From Chitinophaga sp. CF118 (GTDB lineage: Bacteria > Bacteroidota > Bacteroidia > Chitinophagales > Chitinophagaceae): a stretch of 64,000 nucleotides of DNA. The notes beneath the pieces were generated by a model, which saw only the letters and a program-made list of their open reading frames with translations, searched no databases and was not told where the DNA came from. The stretch covers positions 186,001 to 250,000 of the forward strand of contig NZ_FOMK01000009.1 of NCBI RefSeq assembly GCF_900112615.1, given 5' to 3'. Position 1 is the first letter of the stretch. Every line of letters begins with the position of its first letter. Shown here piece by piece: positions 51,292 through 61,312 of this stretch. Position numbers and translations under genes: made by a program.

Positions 51292-52158
51292 CTATTTAGT
51301 TGATGCTTTATATTCATGTTTCCATCTTCGGTGGCTCCAAACCCATACTTCCGGTTGTTCACGGATATTCTTCTCCAGGAATTGCACAAATGCTTCTGTG
51401 ATAGCACCATCAGGTGCCTGCAGGGGTTCTTCGAAAGCGAGTTTGAGTGTAGCATGATAATAACCACGTTTCGTTTTGCGGATGTCTGCAAATACTACAG
51501 GGATATCATTTCTTTTTGCGGTCATTTCAGGTCCCTTATAAAAAGCCGTCATTTTGTTCAAAAAGGGATACCAATAACAACGACGGGGATTTCCAGGATT
51601 CTGATCTGCTACCAGCGCAATGAGATATTGTTTGCTCAGCCAGGGCTGTATACTCTCCTTAATATCATTCGCCGGAAGGAGAATACTTCCGGACCTTTCA
51701 CGGAAATGGCGAAAGAGCCTGTCTGCAGCTTTATTAGTAAGCGGCATATATACTACCAGGAAAGGAAACTGAACACCCTGCATACAAAACTGGTTTGCCC
51801 ATTCCCAGTTAAAATTATGGCCCAGATGCAGTTGGCAGCTTTTGCCTTTTGCATAGAGTTCATGTAATACAGTAAGATCACAGATAAAACGACGTTCCAG
51901 TTCTTTGGGGCGGATGGTTAACAGCTTGAGTGTTTCTACCATCATATCCGTCAGATTCAGGTAGTACTTTTTAGCGAGCAGTGTGATCTCCTTGTTTGTT
52001 TTATCGGGGAAAGCCTGCCGCAGGTTTTCGAACACTACCTTTTTACGATAGCCCACGACGTAGTAAATGATCAGATATAATCCGTCACTGATGAAGTATA
52101 ACAACCATAATGGCAATATGGAAATTCCATATGTGAATGCCAGCAAAAAATAATACAT
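51292..52158 (-). CDS. LpxL/HtrB-family lipid A acyltransferase
   Basis: 288 residues. An N-terminal membrane segment (about 5-25) anchors the enzyme. The acyltransferase motif H(x)4E is present in LGHNFNWEWANQ, with further family positions VVYMPLTNKAADRLF and VADQNPGNPRR. It would add a secondary acyl chain to lipid A precursor or a related lipid at the inner membrane. It starts 14 bp after nadB ends, so nadB and this gene probably form one operon. Confidence 0.88.
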   Translation of the reverse strand: MYYFLLAFTYGISILPLWLLYFISDGLYLIIYYVVGYRKKVVFENLRQAFPDKTNKEITLLAKKYYLNLTDMMVETLKLLTIRPKELERRFICDLTVLHELYAKGKSCQLHLGHNFNWEWANQFCMQGVQFPFLVVYMPLTNKAADRLFRHFRERSGSILLPANDIKESIQPWLSKQYLIALVADQNPGNPRRCYWYPFLNKMTAFYKGPEMTAKRNDIPVVFADIRKTKRGYYHATLKLAFEEPLQAPDGAITEAFVQFLEKNIREQPEVWVWSHRRWKHEYKASTK

Positions 52159-52172
52159 GTCAGCTACGATTT

Positions 52173-53771
52173 CTATAACACAATATTCTGTACCAATGCG
52201 CTCTTCTGCGGATAATCAGTATTAAAATGTAAACCACGGCTTTCTTTACGGAAGGAGGCGCTCTTCACTATCAGATAACCAACTGTAATGAGATTACGCA
52301 ATTCACAAAGCTGAGGTGAAACTTCTGTTCTTTCGTATAGCGCTTCTGTTTCTTCATGCAAGATATCCAGTCTGCGTATAGCACGTTGCAAACGTTCGTT
52401 TGTGCGTACAATACCCAGGTAGTCGCTCATGATCTGTTTCAGCTCTTTCAAGCTTTGTGTAATCAGGATCATCTCCTTGGGTGCAGTAGTACCGGCCGCA
52501 TTCCAGTCTGGTACATCATTCTTTAATGGAATGGAAGCAATCCTTTTAACGGCATCTATATAACAGCGGTGAGCAAATACCATTGCTTCCAGCAGCGAAT
52601 TGGAGGCCAGTCGGTTTGCACCATGCAGTCCAGTACTTGAACATTCTCCACATGCATACAGATTGTTGATAGAAGTACGTCCCCATTCATTTACTTTAAT
52701 ACCACCACAACTATAGTGTGCTGCTGGTGATACGGGGATCATATCTTTCTTTACATCAATACCTGCAGAAAGACATTTCTCATAGATGTTTGGAAAGTGG
52801 TGTACAAACTTTTCCATATCCATATGCCGGCAATCGAGATACACAAATTCTGTACCGTCTATCTTCATTTCACTGTCTATCGCGCGGGCAACAATATCAC
52901 GGGGAGCAAGAGAGAGTCGTGCATCATACTTGTGCATAAACTCTTCTCCATGAATATTTCGCAAAATGCCTCCATCGCCACGCACCGCTTCAGTAATCAG
53001 GAAGGCATTATTTACACCGGGTTGATATAAAGCAGTAGGATGGAACTGGATAAATTCCATGTTCTCAATCCGGCCCTTTGCACGGTATACCATTGCTACC
53101 CCATCGCCTGTTGCGATTGGAGGATTGGTAGTACTGCGGTATACCTGTCCATTGCCACCAGTAGCAACTAATGTAATGCGACTCAGGATCTTTTCGATCT
53201 TATTGGTGAGAAGGTTTAGGACGTATACGCCGTAGCATTCAATATCCGGTGTTGATTTAGTGATCAGATAACCCAGGTGATGCTGTGTAATAAGATCTAC
53301 TACAAAGCAATGGGTAATCAGTTCTATATTCGGGTTTTTGTGAATAGCATCCAGCAAAGCGCGTTCAATTTCCTTTCCCGTAACATCTTTATAGTGGATA
53401 ACCCTAAACTCAGAATGTCCGCCTTCACGACCAAGGGAAAAGGTGCCGGTATCATTCTTATCAAAGTTGGCTCCCCATTCAATAATCTCATTTACGCGTT
53501 CCGGGCCTTCCTTTACAACTATCTCAACAATTTGTTTATTGCAAAGACCATCGCCGGCAATGAGGGTATCATCAATATGTTTTTCAAAGCTGTCATTCTC
53601 CAGGTCGTTCACCACGGCTACACCACCCTGAGCATATTTCGTATTGGTTTCGTCTTCGCGGGTTTTGGTAATAATTGTAATTTTTTTATCAGGGCACTCT
53701 GCTGCCACCTTTAAGGCATATGTTAGGCCCGCAATACCCGAACCAATCACTAAGAAGTCTGTCTGTTGCAT
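52173..53771 (-). CDS. nadB: L-aspartate oxidase
   Basis: 532 residues from ATG 53771; a longer frame to 53792 begins with a poorer start. FAD-binding DFLVIGSGIAGL at the N-terminus, EGGHSEFRVIHYKD and the GANRLASNSLLEAMVFA motif identify NadB, which oxidises L-aspartate to iminoaspartate, the first step of NAD synthesis. The C-terminal helical domain (about 430-520) is intact. nadA and nadC are not adjacent. Confidence 0.95.
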   Translation of the reverse strand: MQQTDFLVIGSGIAGLTYALKVAAECPDKKITIITKTREDETNTKYAQGGVAVVNDLENDSFEKHIDDTLIAGDGLCNKQIVEIVVKEGPERVNEIIEWGANFDKNDTGTFSLGREGGHSEFRVIHYKDVTGKEIERALLDAIHKNPNIELITHCFVVDLITQHHLGYLITKSTPDIECYGVYVLNLLTNKIEKILSRITLVATGGNGQVYRSTTNPPIATGDGVAMVYRAKGRIENMEFIQFHPTALYQPGVNNAFLITEAVRGDGGILRNIHGEEFMHKYDARLSLAPRDIVARAIDSEMKIDGTEFVYLDCRHMDMEKFVHHFPNIYEKCLSAGIDVKKDMIPVSPAAHYSCGGIKVNEWGRTSINNLYACGECSSTGLHGANRLASNSLLEAMVFAHRCYIDAVKRIASIPLKNDVPDWNAAGTTAPKEMILITQSLKELKQIMSDYLGIVRTNERLQRAIRRLDILHEETEALYERTEVSPQLCELRNLITVGYLIVKSASFRKESRGLHFNTDYPQKSALVQNIVL

Positions 53772-53789
53772 AGTTACTTTAGCAAGAAC

Positions 53790-53797
53790 CAAATGTA
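53790..53797 (-). promoter_or_regulatory. -7 box candidate for nadB
   Basis: TACATTTG on the minus strand (TAnnTTTG), 18 nt before the nadB ATG at 53771. No clear -33 element. Confidence 0.4.
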
Positions 53798-53887
53798 CGT
53801 TTTAATTTGTTCTTATGTTTCGAGGGGCATAGCCTACCCGGATCTGTAAATACCAGGTGCATAGTTTCTATTGCTCCAGGATATAAG

Positions 53888-55225
53888 TCACACTACCGGG
53901 AGTAATATATGGAAGGTAGTACCATTATTGTTCGTATGACTTACTTTGAGTTGTCCTCCATGTAACTGGATAATTTGTTGTGAAAGGCTAAGGCCGATTC
54001 CACTGCCCTTTTTCTTGGTTGTATAGAAAGGGATAAAGATCTTGTCCATTGCGTCTGTATCGATGCCCGGACCATTATCTGTGATCTCTATGCTTACCTG
54101 ACTGTTATTACTCAGGCTGACGGTTACGCCAATGGCAGGTTGTTGCACCTGTTCCAATGCATCCATTGCATTTTTAATAAGATTGATCAGCACCATTTGC
54201 AACTGAGCTACATCAACATGGATTTCTGTACTAACGGATTCTACCTGATAATGATAATAGATGCCTGCCTGTTTCATTTCAGGAAGTAATAACTGGCTAA
54301 CACCCGTGATCAGTTCTTTAATGTTAATATTTGTGAACTGGGGTTTTGGAAGTGTGGTATAGTCCCGGTAGGCATTCACAAAATTCATGATGCCTTTACT
54401 GCGGCTCTTGATAGTTTCCAATGCTTCCCGTAAGTCTGTGATGGCTTCCTGCTGCTGCGTTTCCGGTAAGATATCCTGCTCCACAATATCCTGCATGGTA
54501 CTAATAAGAGACACGATCGGCGTAACTGAGTTCATGATCTCATGCCGTAGTATTTTTGTCAGGTTCTGCCATGCCTCCAGTTCTTTTTCCTGTAATTCTG
54601 CATGGATGTTCTGAATAGACAACAGCTTCACCAGTCGTCCCTGCAGTCTTACTGTAGCTGCATGGATCGACAGTTGTTGCTCCTGGTGAGTGCGGTATAA
54701 AATCTTATTCCCTGAATGTACTTGTAGCAATAACTCAGGTAAGCCTGGATGTACATTTTTGAGTTCCGAAATATTGCGCAGGCGGTAAATACCTAATAAA
54801 CGAAAAGCTGCGGGGTTAATCAGTTCTATTCTTCCTTCTGTATCAAATGACAACACACCAATGCTGATATGCTGAACAATGGTGTCGATGTATTTCAGAT
54901 TCGCTTCCTTTTCTGCACGCGTTTGACGAAAGGCTTCCAGCACTTCATTGAACTGGTGGTTCAATGCCTGGAAACTTTTTCCCATTTTGTTATCTGCACT
55001 GAAACGGATGGAAAAATCTTCATAACGGATAGATTCAAGAAACAGCGTGAGTTTGCGGTTCACCCTGTTGATGTAATAATACATGCCATAGATCTGGAGG
55101 CACATCAGTATGACAATAACCAGCCCGGAAAGCGTACCCAGTTTATACCATACCCATACACCTGCTATGGTAGTAGCAGTCAGCAATATGATACGAAGGA
55201 AAATAGTAATACTGAATCTGTTCAT
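53888..55225 (-). CDS. sensor histidine kinase of the exporter-linked two-component pair
   Basis: 445 residues from ATG 55225. Two N-terminal membrane segments (about 8-28 and 32-50) lie close together with almost no periplasmic loop. A HAMP-like and PAS-like region (about 50-220) follows, then the His-box LRHEIMNSVTPIV and the ATPase motifs NLIKNAMDAL (N), DNGPGI (G1) and GSGIGLSL (G2). The tiny periplasmic part suggests it senses a membrane or cytoplasmic signal. Starts 7 bp after the sigma-54 regulator ends, so the two are co-transcribed. Confidence 0.9.
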   Translation of the reverse strand: MNRFSITIFLRIILLTATTIAGVWVWYKLGTLSGLVIVILMCLQIYGMYYYINRVNRKLTLFLESIRYEDFSIRFSADNKMGKSFQALNHQFNEVLEAFRQTRAEKEANLKYIDTIVQHISIGVLSFDTEGRIELINPAAFRLLGIYRLRNISELKNVHPGLPELLLQVHSGNKILYRTHQEQQLSIHAATVRLQGRLVKLLSIQNIHAELQEKELEAWQNLTKILRHEIMNSVTPIVSLISTMQDIVEQDILPETQQQEAITDLREALETIKSRSKGIMNFVNAYRDYTTLPKPQFTNINIKELITGVSQLLLPEMKQAGIYYHYQVESVSTEIHVDVAQLQMVLINLIKNAMDALEQVQQPAIGVTVSLSNNSQVSIEITDNGPGIDTDAMDKIFIPFYTTKKKGSGIGLSLSQQIIQLHGGQLKVSHTNNNGTTFHILLPVV

Positions 55226-55232
55226 GATGGGG

Positions 55233-56582
55233 CTAGATATTGTATTTTTCCAGTCTTCTGTATAGTGCGGCTCTGCTAAGGCCCAGTTCTTTAGCGGCTT
55301 CTGTGATGTTGCCATTCACCTTTTTCATGGCCTGGGTAATGATATTACGTTCCATTTCTTCCAGGTTATAACCGGTATTCAACTGCTGATCCTGTGCGGG
55401 TGATTTTAAGAATACATCTTTAGGCATCAGTACTTTTCCCTGCGAAAGGATCACGGCTCTTTCCATGGCATGCTGCAGTTCCCGGATATTGCCCGGCCAT
55501 TCATACTGTTGTAGCTGTTGTACCAGTGATTCGTGAAGGCTGATAGCGGAACGTTTGTATCGCTCGCGGTACAATTGGAGGAAATGTTCCGCTAGCGGAA
55601 TGATATCTTCTACACGTTCGCGAAGCGCAGGGAGATGTATTTCTATAGTGTTAATACGATAGAGCAAATCTTGCCGGAACTGGTGTTGTGCAGCCATCTG
55701 TTCCACATTACGGTTGGTTGCACAGATCAGGCGTACATCCAGGGGAATGGCTTTGTTGCTCCCTACCCGGGTCACTGCTCTGTTTTGCAATACGGTGAGC
55801 AGTTTTGCCTGAAAGGGCAGGGAGATGTTCCCAATCTCATCAAGGAAAATGCTCCCACCAGAAGCTTCTTCAAAACGGCCACTGCGGTCGTCACGGGCAT
55901 CTGTAAACGCGCCCTTTACATGCCCGAATAATTCACTTTCAAAAAGTGTTTCGCTGATAGCTCCAAGGTCTACACTTACAAAAGGTTGGGCCGTGCGATG
56001 TGATAGCTGATGAATATGGCGTGCCAGCATATCCTTGCCGGTACCATTCTCTCCCAGGATCAGGATATTGGCATCTGTAGCAGCTACCCGTTGTGCGGTA
56101 TCCAATACCTGTAGCATACCGGGGCTGCTGCCTATAATTGAAGAGGATGTTTGTGATGTGGGGGTAGGCGCTATTTTTTCCTGGTTCCTGTTCTTTTTGT
56201 TGTAAGCGGCCTGCATTGTAGCCAGCAGCTTTTCATTTTCCCAGGGTTTTAGAACAAAGTCTGCCGCGCCAGCTTTGATAGCACGCACTGCCATTTCAAC
56301 ATCTCCATATGCGGTAAACATGACTACAGCTGCTGTGGGCTGAAGATCCAGAATGCGGTCCAGCCATTCAAAACCTTCTTTACCACTGCTAAGATCACGG
56401 GTAAAATTCATGTCCAGCAGGATCACGTCATATTCAAAGTTCGATACGAGATATGGGATCTTTTGCGGATTGCGCTCAAAGTCCACTTGCCCGAAATGCC
56501 TTTTTAATAATAGCCGGGCGGCACGGAGCACATCCATATCATCATCTACAATCAGAATTTTTCCAGGCAGTGTTGTGGTCAT
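55233..56582 (-). CDS. NtrC-family sigma-54-dependent response regulator
   Basis: 449 residues. A receiver domain (about 5-125) has acidic Asp13-15 and the phospho-acceptor Asp57. The sigma-54 AAA+ domain (about 155-385) has Walker A GENGTGKD and the loop GAFTDA, a variant of GAFTGA seen in Bacteroidota NtrC proteins. A Fis-type HTH (about 410-449: NITEAAKELGLSRAALYRRL) closes it. Divergent from an exporter operon that has a sigma-54 promoter, so that operon is its probable target. Confidence 0.93.
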   Translation of the reverse strand: MTTTLPGKILIVDDDMDVLRAARLLLKRHFGQVDFERNPQKIPYLVSNFEYDVILLDMNFTRDLSSGKEGFEWLDRILDLQPTAAVVMFTAYGDVEMAVRAIKAGAADFVLKPWENEKLLATMQAAYNKKNRNQEKIAPTPTSQTSSSIIGSSPGMLQVLDTAQRVAATDANILILGENGTGKDMLARHIHQLSHRTAQPFVSVDLGAISETLFESELFGHVKGAFTDARDDRSGRFEEASGGSIFLDEIGNISLPFQAKLLTVLQNRAVTRVGSNKAIPLDVRLICATNRNVEQMAAQHQFRQDLLYRINTIEIHLPALRERVEDIIPLAEHFLQLYRERYKRSAISLHESLVQQLQQYEWPGNIRELQHAMERAVILSQGKVLMPKDVFLKSPAQDQQLNTGYNLEEMERNIITQAMKKVNGNITEAAKELGLSRAALYRRLEKYNI

Positions 56583-56650
56583 AATAACTTCTTATATATA
56601 ATTTGTAAAGACATCCGCAAACAACGTTCCCGACAAATGGAAGAGATACC

Positions 56651-56740
56651 TGCCGGTGGTGAATACGGCCACAGGCAATATTATAAAAAGATTTCGGTTT
56701 TATCCGGAAGGATATTCCGGCTTCTGGAAAGTGTCCGGAA
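56651..56740. promoter_or_regulatory. enhancer-like inverted repeats (upstream activator sites)
   Basis: CCGGAA-GGATA-TTCCGG (56704-56720) is a perfect dyad, TCCGGAA recurs at 56734-56740, and TGCCGGTGG/CCACAGGCA (56651-56659/56669-56677) is a near-perfect one. They lie 80-170 bp before the sigma-54 promoter, a typical distance for NtrC-type binding. Confidence 0.55.
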
Positions 56741-56822
56741 ATGGACGTGCGGTGTGCGGTTCAGGACGATTTAAACTGGGGGTAATACCTGCAATTCGTT
56801 TACAGTAGCGGTTTTCGTGCTT

Positions 56823-56838
56823 TGGCATACAGGTTGCC
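56823..56838 (+). promoter_or_regulatory. sigma-54 promoter of the exporter operon
   Basis: TGGCATACAGGTTGCC has the invariant GG (-24) and GC (-12) with exact spacing and matches TGGCAcgNNNNTTGCw well. Predicted start is about 56849, 22 nt before the adaptor ATG at 56871. Confidence 0.75.
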
Positions 56839-56870
56839 TAACCACAGAAGCAAAGTTAGTATTATAACCT

Positions 56871-58118
56871 ATGGACAAGAAAATAGAAAAAAAGTATTGG
56901 TCTAAAAAGCGGATATCACTGATTGGTGGTGGTGCAATAGTAGTGATACTACTTGCCTACAATCTCATATTTGCAGACCATCGTTCCAAGCTGAATGTGG
57001 AGAAAGATAAGATCACAATCTCTACTGTTACAAAGGGAACCTTTGATCAGTATATAGCAGTAACTGCGGTTGTACTCCCTCTGAAAACCATCCGGCTGGA
57101 TGCTATTGTGGGTGGTTATGTAAGCCAGAAATACCTGGAAGGGGGAAGTAATGTAAAGAAAGGAGACAGCATTCTGCGACTGGAAAATCAGAACCTGATG
57201 ATGGACTTCGTGAACCACGAAACGGAAATCTACCGCCTGATCAATGAATTGCAGAACACCAGGCAGTCACTGAAACAGAATAAATATACCATGCAGGCTA
57301 CAGTAGCCACTCTGGATTACCAGATAGAGCAGGCGAAAGACCTGTATGACCGTACAAAACAACTGGTAGATGAAAAGATTGTATCCCGCCAGGAGTTTAA
57401 CAAGAACAAAATTGATTACGAGCGGCTGGTTAAACAGAAACAGATCGAAATAGAGAGCCAGCGTTTTCAGGAAGAAAATGCGAAGATCCAGATAGAACGG
57501 CTAGAGTCAACAATTGCCCGCACGCAACGCAACCTTCAGATGATGAAGGATAACCTGAACAACCTTGTTTTAAGAGCTCCTATAGATGGTCAGCTCTCTT
57601 CTGTTGACGCTGAAGTTGGGGGAAGTATTACTGCTGGGCAGAACATTGGGCAGATAGACGACCTGAATGGTTTTAAAATGCGTGCTGAAGTGGATGAACA
57701 TTATATATCCCGTGTTTTTGCAGGACTGAAGGCTTCTTTTGAGTTCAACAATAAGAATTATGGATTAGTTATTATTAAGGTATATCCTGAGGTAAAGAAT
57801 GGTCGTTTCAATGTTGATCTGAAATTTGAAACGGAAACACCTGATGGTATACGCCGTGGTCAGTCTTCTCCTATCCGCCTTGAATTGGGTAAATCTTCTG
57901 CAGCCGTATTGCTTCCTGTGGGAGGTTTCTTCTCGGACACCGGTGGTAATTGGGTATACGTAGTGGACAAGGGTGGCAAGCGTGCAGTGAAACGTACCAT
58001 TTCCCTGGGACAAAAGAACCCGCAGTTCTTTGAAGTACTGGAAGGGTTACAGGAGGGTGAGCAGGTGATCACGTCTTCTTATGAGAATTTCGGAGACAAA
58101 GAAGTTTTAGTATTTTAA
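56871..58118 (+). CDS. HlyD/MacA-type periplasmic adaptor protein
   Basis: 415 residues. One N-terminal membrane anchor (about 15-34), a biotinyl-lipoyl-like half (GGYVSQKYLEGGSNVKKGD, about 82-100), a long alpha-helical hairpin (about 112-235), the second lipoyl half (LRAPIDGQLSSV, about 237-248) and beta-barrel and membrane-proximal domains to the end. This is the adaptor of a tripartite or MacAB-type exporter that bridges the inner-membrane transporter to an outer-membrane factor. It is the first gene after the sigma-54 promoter. Confidence 0.9.
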   Translation: MDKKIEKKYWSKKRISLIGGGAIVVILLAYNLIFADHRSKLNVEKDKITISTVTKGTFDQYIAVTAVVLPLKTIRLDAIVGGYVSQKYLEGGSNVKKGDSILRLENQNLMMDFVNHETEIYRLINELQNTRQSLKQNKYTMQATVATLDYQIEQAKDLYDRTKQLVDEKIVSRQEFNKNKIDYERLVKQKQIEIESQRFQEENAKIQIERLESTIARTQRNLQMMKDNLNNLVLRAPIDGQLSSVDAEVGGSITAGQNIGQIDDLNGFKMRAEVDEHYISRVFAGLKASFEFNNKNYGLVIIKVYPEVKNGRFNVDLKFETETPDGIRRGQSSPIRLELGKSSAAVLLPVGGFFSDTGGNWVYVVDKGGKRAVKRTISLGQKNPQFFEVLEGLQEGEQVITSSYENFGDKEVLVF

Positions 58119-58146
58119 ACGTACAGTTGTTTTAGTCCTCGCCCAT

Positions 58147-58166
58147 CCTTCGTCTGCGGACGAAGG
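58147..58166 (+). other. intercistronic hairpin between adaptor and ATPase genes
   Basis: CCTTCGTC/GACGAAGG, an 8-bp perfect stem with a TGCG tetraloop and no T-run. It may protect the 3' end of the adaptor message or set differential expression. Confidence 0.6.
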
Positions 58167-58216
58167 TGAGCGGAGGCCACCCTGATAAATCTGCATTTAA
58201 TCTTAAACTTAAATTA

Positions 58217-58906
58217 ATGATACGCACCGTAAATCTGCAAAAAATATTTACCACAGAAGAAATTGAAACTTCTGCACTGAATGGCATTAACATGGAAGTG
58301 AAAGATGGAGAGTTTGTAGCTATCATGGGACCATCCGGTTGTGGAAAGTCTACCTTACTAAATATCCTGGGATTGCTGGATAATCCAAGCGGGGGAGAAT
58401 ACCATTTCTGGGAGCATGAAGTAGCCCGGATGAGTGAGCGCCAGCGTGCGCAATTGCGTAAGGGATCTATCGGATTTGTATTCCAGAGCTTTAACCTGAT
58501 AGATGAACTGACCGTGTTCGAGAATGTTGAGTTACCACTGTTATATCTTAAGGTGCCTGCCAGTGAACGCAAAACAAAGGTAGAAGCCGTGCTGGAACGT
58601 ATGAATATCATGCATCGCCGTAATCACTTCCCTCAACAACTTTCCGGTGGTCAGCAGCAGCGTGTGGCGATTGCCCGTGCGGTGGTGGCCAAGCCTAAAA
58701 TGATTTTGGCGGATGAGCCTACAGGTAATCTGGACTCTACTAATGGGGAAGAAGTAATGAAGCTGTTGCAGGAGCTGAATGAAGCGGGTACCACCATGAT
58801 TATGGTAACGCATAGCCCTTACGATGCCGGATTTGCTCATCGCATCATCAATCTGTTTGATGGTAGAGTGGTAACTGAAAATATCAAGGAGCAGTTCCAT
58901 ATTTAG
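58217..58906 (+). CDS. ABC transporter ATP-binding protein (MacB/LolD type)
   Basis: 229 residues from ATG 58217; the frame extends upstream to 58166 but that part overlaps the hairpin. Walker A GPSGCGKST, Q-loop FVFQSFNL, signature LSGGQQQRVAIARA, Walker B MILADEPTGNLDS and the H-loop VTHS are all present. It is the MacB/LolD/FtsE type that partners with FtsX-fold permeases. It lies between the adaptor and the permeases and would power all of them. Confidence 0.95.
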   Translation: MIRTVNLQKIFTTEEIETSALNGINMEVKDGEFVAIMGPSGCGKSTLLNILGLLDNPSGGEYHFWEHEVARMSERQRAQLRKGSIGFVFQSFNLIDELTVFENVELPLLYLKVPASERKTKVEAVLERMNIMHRRNHFPQQLSGGQQQRVAIARAVVAKPKMILADEPTGNLDSTNGEEVMKLLQELNEAGTTMIMVTHSPYDAGFAHRIINLFDGRVVTENIKEQFHI

Positions 58907-58941
58907 ATGTGTATTTACTTGTCAATTTAAAATGAATAACC

Positions 58942-61305
58942 ATGATCAGTAATTATTTGCGTATCGGCTGGCGTAACATCAAACGTCATAAACTGTATAG
59001 CGGGATTAATATAGGAGGACTGGCACTCGGTCTTGCGGTTGGAATCTTATTACTGATCTGGGTACAGGATGAATTGAGTTTTGACAGGTTTCATAAGAAT
59101 GGGAAAAGTATATACAAGCTGAGTGTTACATTCAAATCGGGCAATGATGTACAAACATGGGGTGCGATGCCAGGTCCTATTGCACCTGTTTCTGTAAAAA
59201 GGATTGCAGGAGTAGAGAGTGCAGTAAGAATAAGTGAAGTATGGCAGATATCCCAGTTTACTTATGGCAACAAAGATTTTTACAATATTAAAGGTGCCTA
59301 TGTAGATCCTACCTTTTTCTCGATGTTCAGTTTCCGATTATTGAAGGGAAACCTGTTTTCAAATAATCAATCTATTGTAATTACCCGCAGCGCAGCTAAA
59401 AGATATTTTGGTACTGAAGACGCTGTGGGTAAAATGATCCAGGCTAACCAGAAAGACAATTACACTGTCAGTGGTGTAATGGAAGATTTCCCACTGAATT
59501 CAAGTATTCGATATGATTTCCTTTTCCCTTTTGATATTCTTAGAAAGAATTTCGGGGTAGGAGATAACTGGAAGTCCCTGGATGAAGACTGGGGGGATTT
59601 TTATTATGATACCTATCTTCAGTTAGCTCCCAATACCGAACCTGCCAAAGTTTCGCAACAGCTTGCATTATTACGCCCTGAAAGTAAACCTGATGCGAAC
59701 GTTAAATATAATGTACAGCCTTTATATAATGTGCATTTATATAATCTTGATCAGAGCGAAGCTGGTATTAAAATAGTTCGCATTTTTCTGATCATAGCTA
59801 TTGTAATACTGCTTATCGCTTGTGTAAATTATGTAAATCTTTCCACTGCAAGAGCTATACAACGTGCAGGTGAAATAGGTATCAGGAAGATGGTAGGGGC
59901 AGCCCGCCGCCAGTTATTCCTGCAGTTCTTATGGGAATCTGCACTGGTGTTTTTAATAGCATTAGCATTGGCGCTATTGATTATGCTGTTGGTTATTCCA
60001 TTCTACAATGATCTTACTAACAAACAGCTTTCTCTAAGTATAAATAATATGCAGATGATCATAGCTATTGGGGGGGCTATGTTACTGACACTGCTGGTAG
60101 CAGGGATTTATCCCGCAATACTGTTATCATCTTTTGATCCTTTAAAAACATTAAAAGGTCGCATTACGCTGGGCGGAAGTAATATCTCTTTCCGTAAGGC
60201 GCTGGTGGTATTGCAATTTGTGATTGCCACAGTATTGATCATCAGTACACTGATCGTTGGTCAGCAGTTGCAATATATCAGATCGAAAGCATTAGGTTAT
60301 GATAAGGAGAATATATTCCAGTTTAATCTGGGAAATGGGGAACCGCATTTTGCCAGTTTGAGGCCGGAGATAGCTGCTATGCCGGGTGTACATGGGGTTG
60401 CCGGCGCCACTCAGGATTTGCTGGAGATAAGCAGTAGTACAGGGGATACTTATTGGGATGGAAAAACAGATGATCAATCTATGGTAGTCCATGCAATAGG
60501 TAGTGACATGGCATTTCTCGAAGTCATGAATTTCAAGCTGGCCAGTGGGGCTAATTTTACTGATTCTAAAGCGGATTCAGGACATTATATCGTTAATGAA
60601 ACGGCTGCGAAGATAATGGGAATGAAGGATGCAGTTGGTAAACGGTTCAAGTTATGGGGGAATGAGGGGATTATTATTGGTGTGGTAAAGGATTTTCACT
60701 TTGCATCACTGCATGAAAAAATTGCGCCGCTGGTATTTTATTATGGAGGGGCTACCCATGTACCAACGGGATACAGGATGTATATAAAAACCAGTGGTAA
60801 AGATGCCCAGAAGGCAATAGCTGCTGCCGCAAAAATATATGCACGTTATAACGGGAACCATCCTTTTGAATATTCTTTCATGGATGCAGAACTGGACAAA
60901 ATATATCGTACAGACCAGCGTACCGGTCGTTTGTTTAACTACTTTGCCTTTATTGCCATCTTTATCAGTTGCCTCGGACTTTTCGGACTGGCCACTTTTG
61001 CTACGGCACAAAGAGTGAAGGAGATAGGCATTCGTAAAGTACTGGGAGCTTCTGTTACAAATATAGTAACACTGCTGTCTTCAGATTTTCTGAAAACTGT
61101 ATTCATTGCAATCCTGTTATCTATTCCTATTGCCTGGTTGGTTATGCATAAATGGCTGGAAGATTATGCTTACCGGGTGGGTATTGACTGGAAGGTATTT
61201 GTATTGGCAGGTAGTATAGCTGTAATAATAGCATTATTCACTGTTAGCTTCCAGGCGGTTAAAGCTGCAATAGTGAACCCGGTAAAATCACTCAAATCAG
61301 AATAG
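58942..61305 (+). CDS. ABC transporter permease, MacB/FtsX type, first copy
   Basis: 787 residues with two permease halves. An N-terminal membrane segment (about 20-42), a large extracytoplasmic MacB_PCD-like domain (about 45-270), an FtsX segment cluster (about 278-425), a second periplasmic domain and a closing FtsX core (about 672-785: KEIGIRKVLGASVTNIVTL). The two-core plan (about 8 membrane segments) matches the long MacB-like permeases common in Bacteroidota. Such permeases use mechanotransmission to move peptides, antibiotics or lipids across the envelope. Confidence 0.92.
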   Translation: MISNYLRIGWRNIKRHKLYSGINIGGLALGLAVGILLLIWVQDELSFDRFHKNGKSIYKLSVTFKSGNDVQTWGAMPGPIAPVSVKRIAGVESAVRISEVWQISQFTYGNKDFYNIKGAYVDPTFFSMFSFRLLKGNLFSNNQSIVITRSAAKRYFGTEDAVGKMIQANQKDNYTVSGVMEDFPLNSSIRYDFLFPFDILRKNFGVGDNWKSLDEDWGDFYYDTYLQLAPNTEPAKVSQQLALLRPESKPDANVKYNVQPLYNVHLYNLDQSEAGIKIVRIFLIIAIVILLIACVNYVNLSTARAIQRAGEIGIRKMVGAARRQLFLQFLWESALVFLIALALALLIMLLVIPFYNDLTNKQLSLSINNMQMIIAIGGAMLLTLLVAGIYPAILLSSFDPLKTLKGRITLGGSNISFRKALVVLQFVIATVLIISTLIVGQQLQYIRSKALGYDKENIFQFNLGNGEPHFASLRPEIAAMPGVHGVAGATQDLLEISSSTGDTYWDGKTDDQSMVVHAIGSDMAFLEVMNFKLASGANFTDSKADSGHYIVNETAAKIMGMKDAVGKRFKLWGNEGIIIGVVKDFHFASLHEKIAPLVFYYGGATHVPTGYRMYIKTSGKDAQKAIAAAAKIYARYNGNHPFEYSFMDAELDKIYRTDQRTGRLFNYFAFIAIFISCLGLFGLATFATAQRVKEIGIRKVLGASVTNIVTLLSSDFLKTVFIAILLSIPIAWLVMHKWLEDYAYRVGIDWKVFVLAGSIAVIIALFTVSFQAVKAAIVNPVKSLKSE

Positions 61306-61312
61306 ATCCTAT

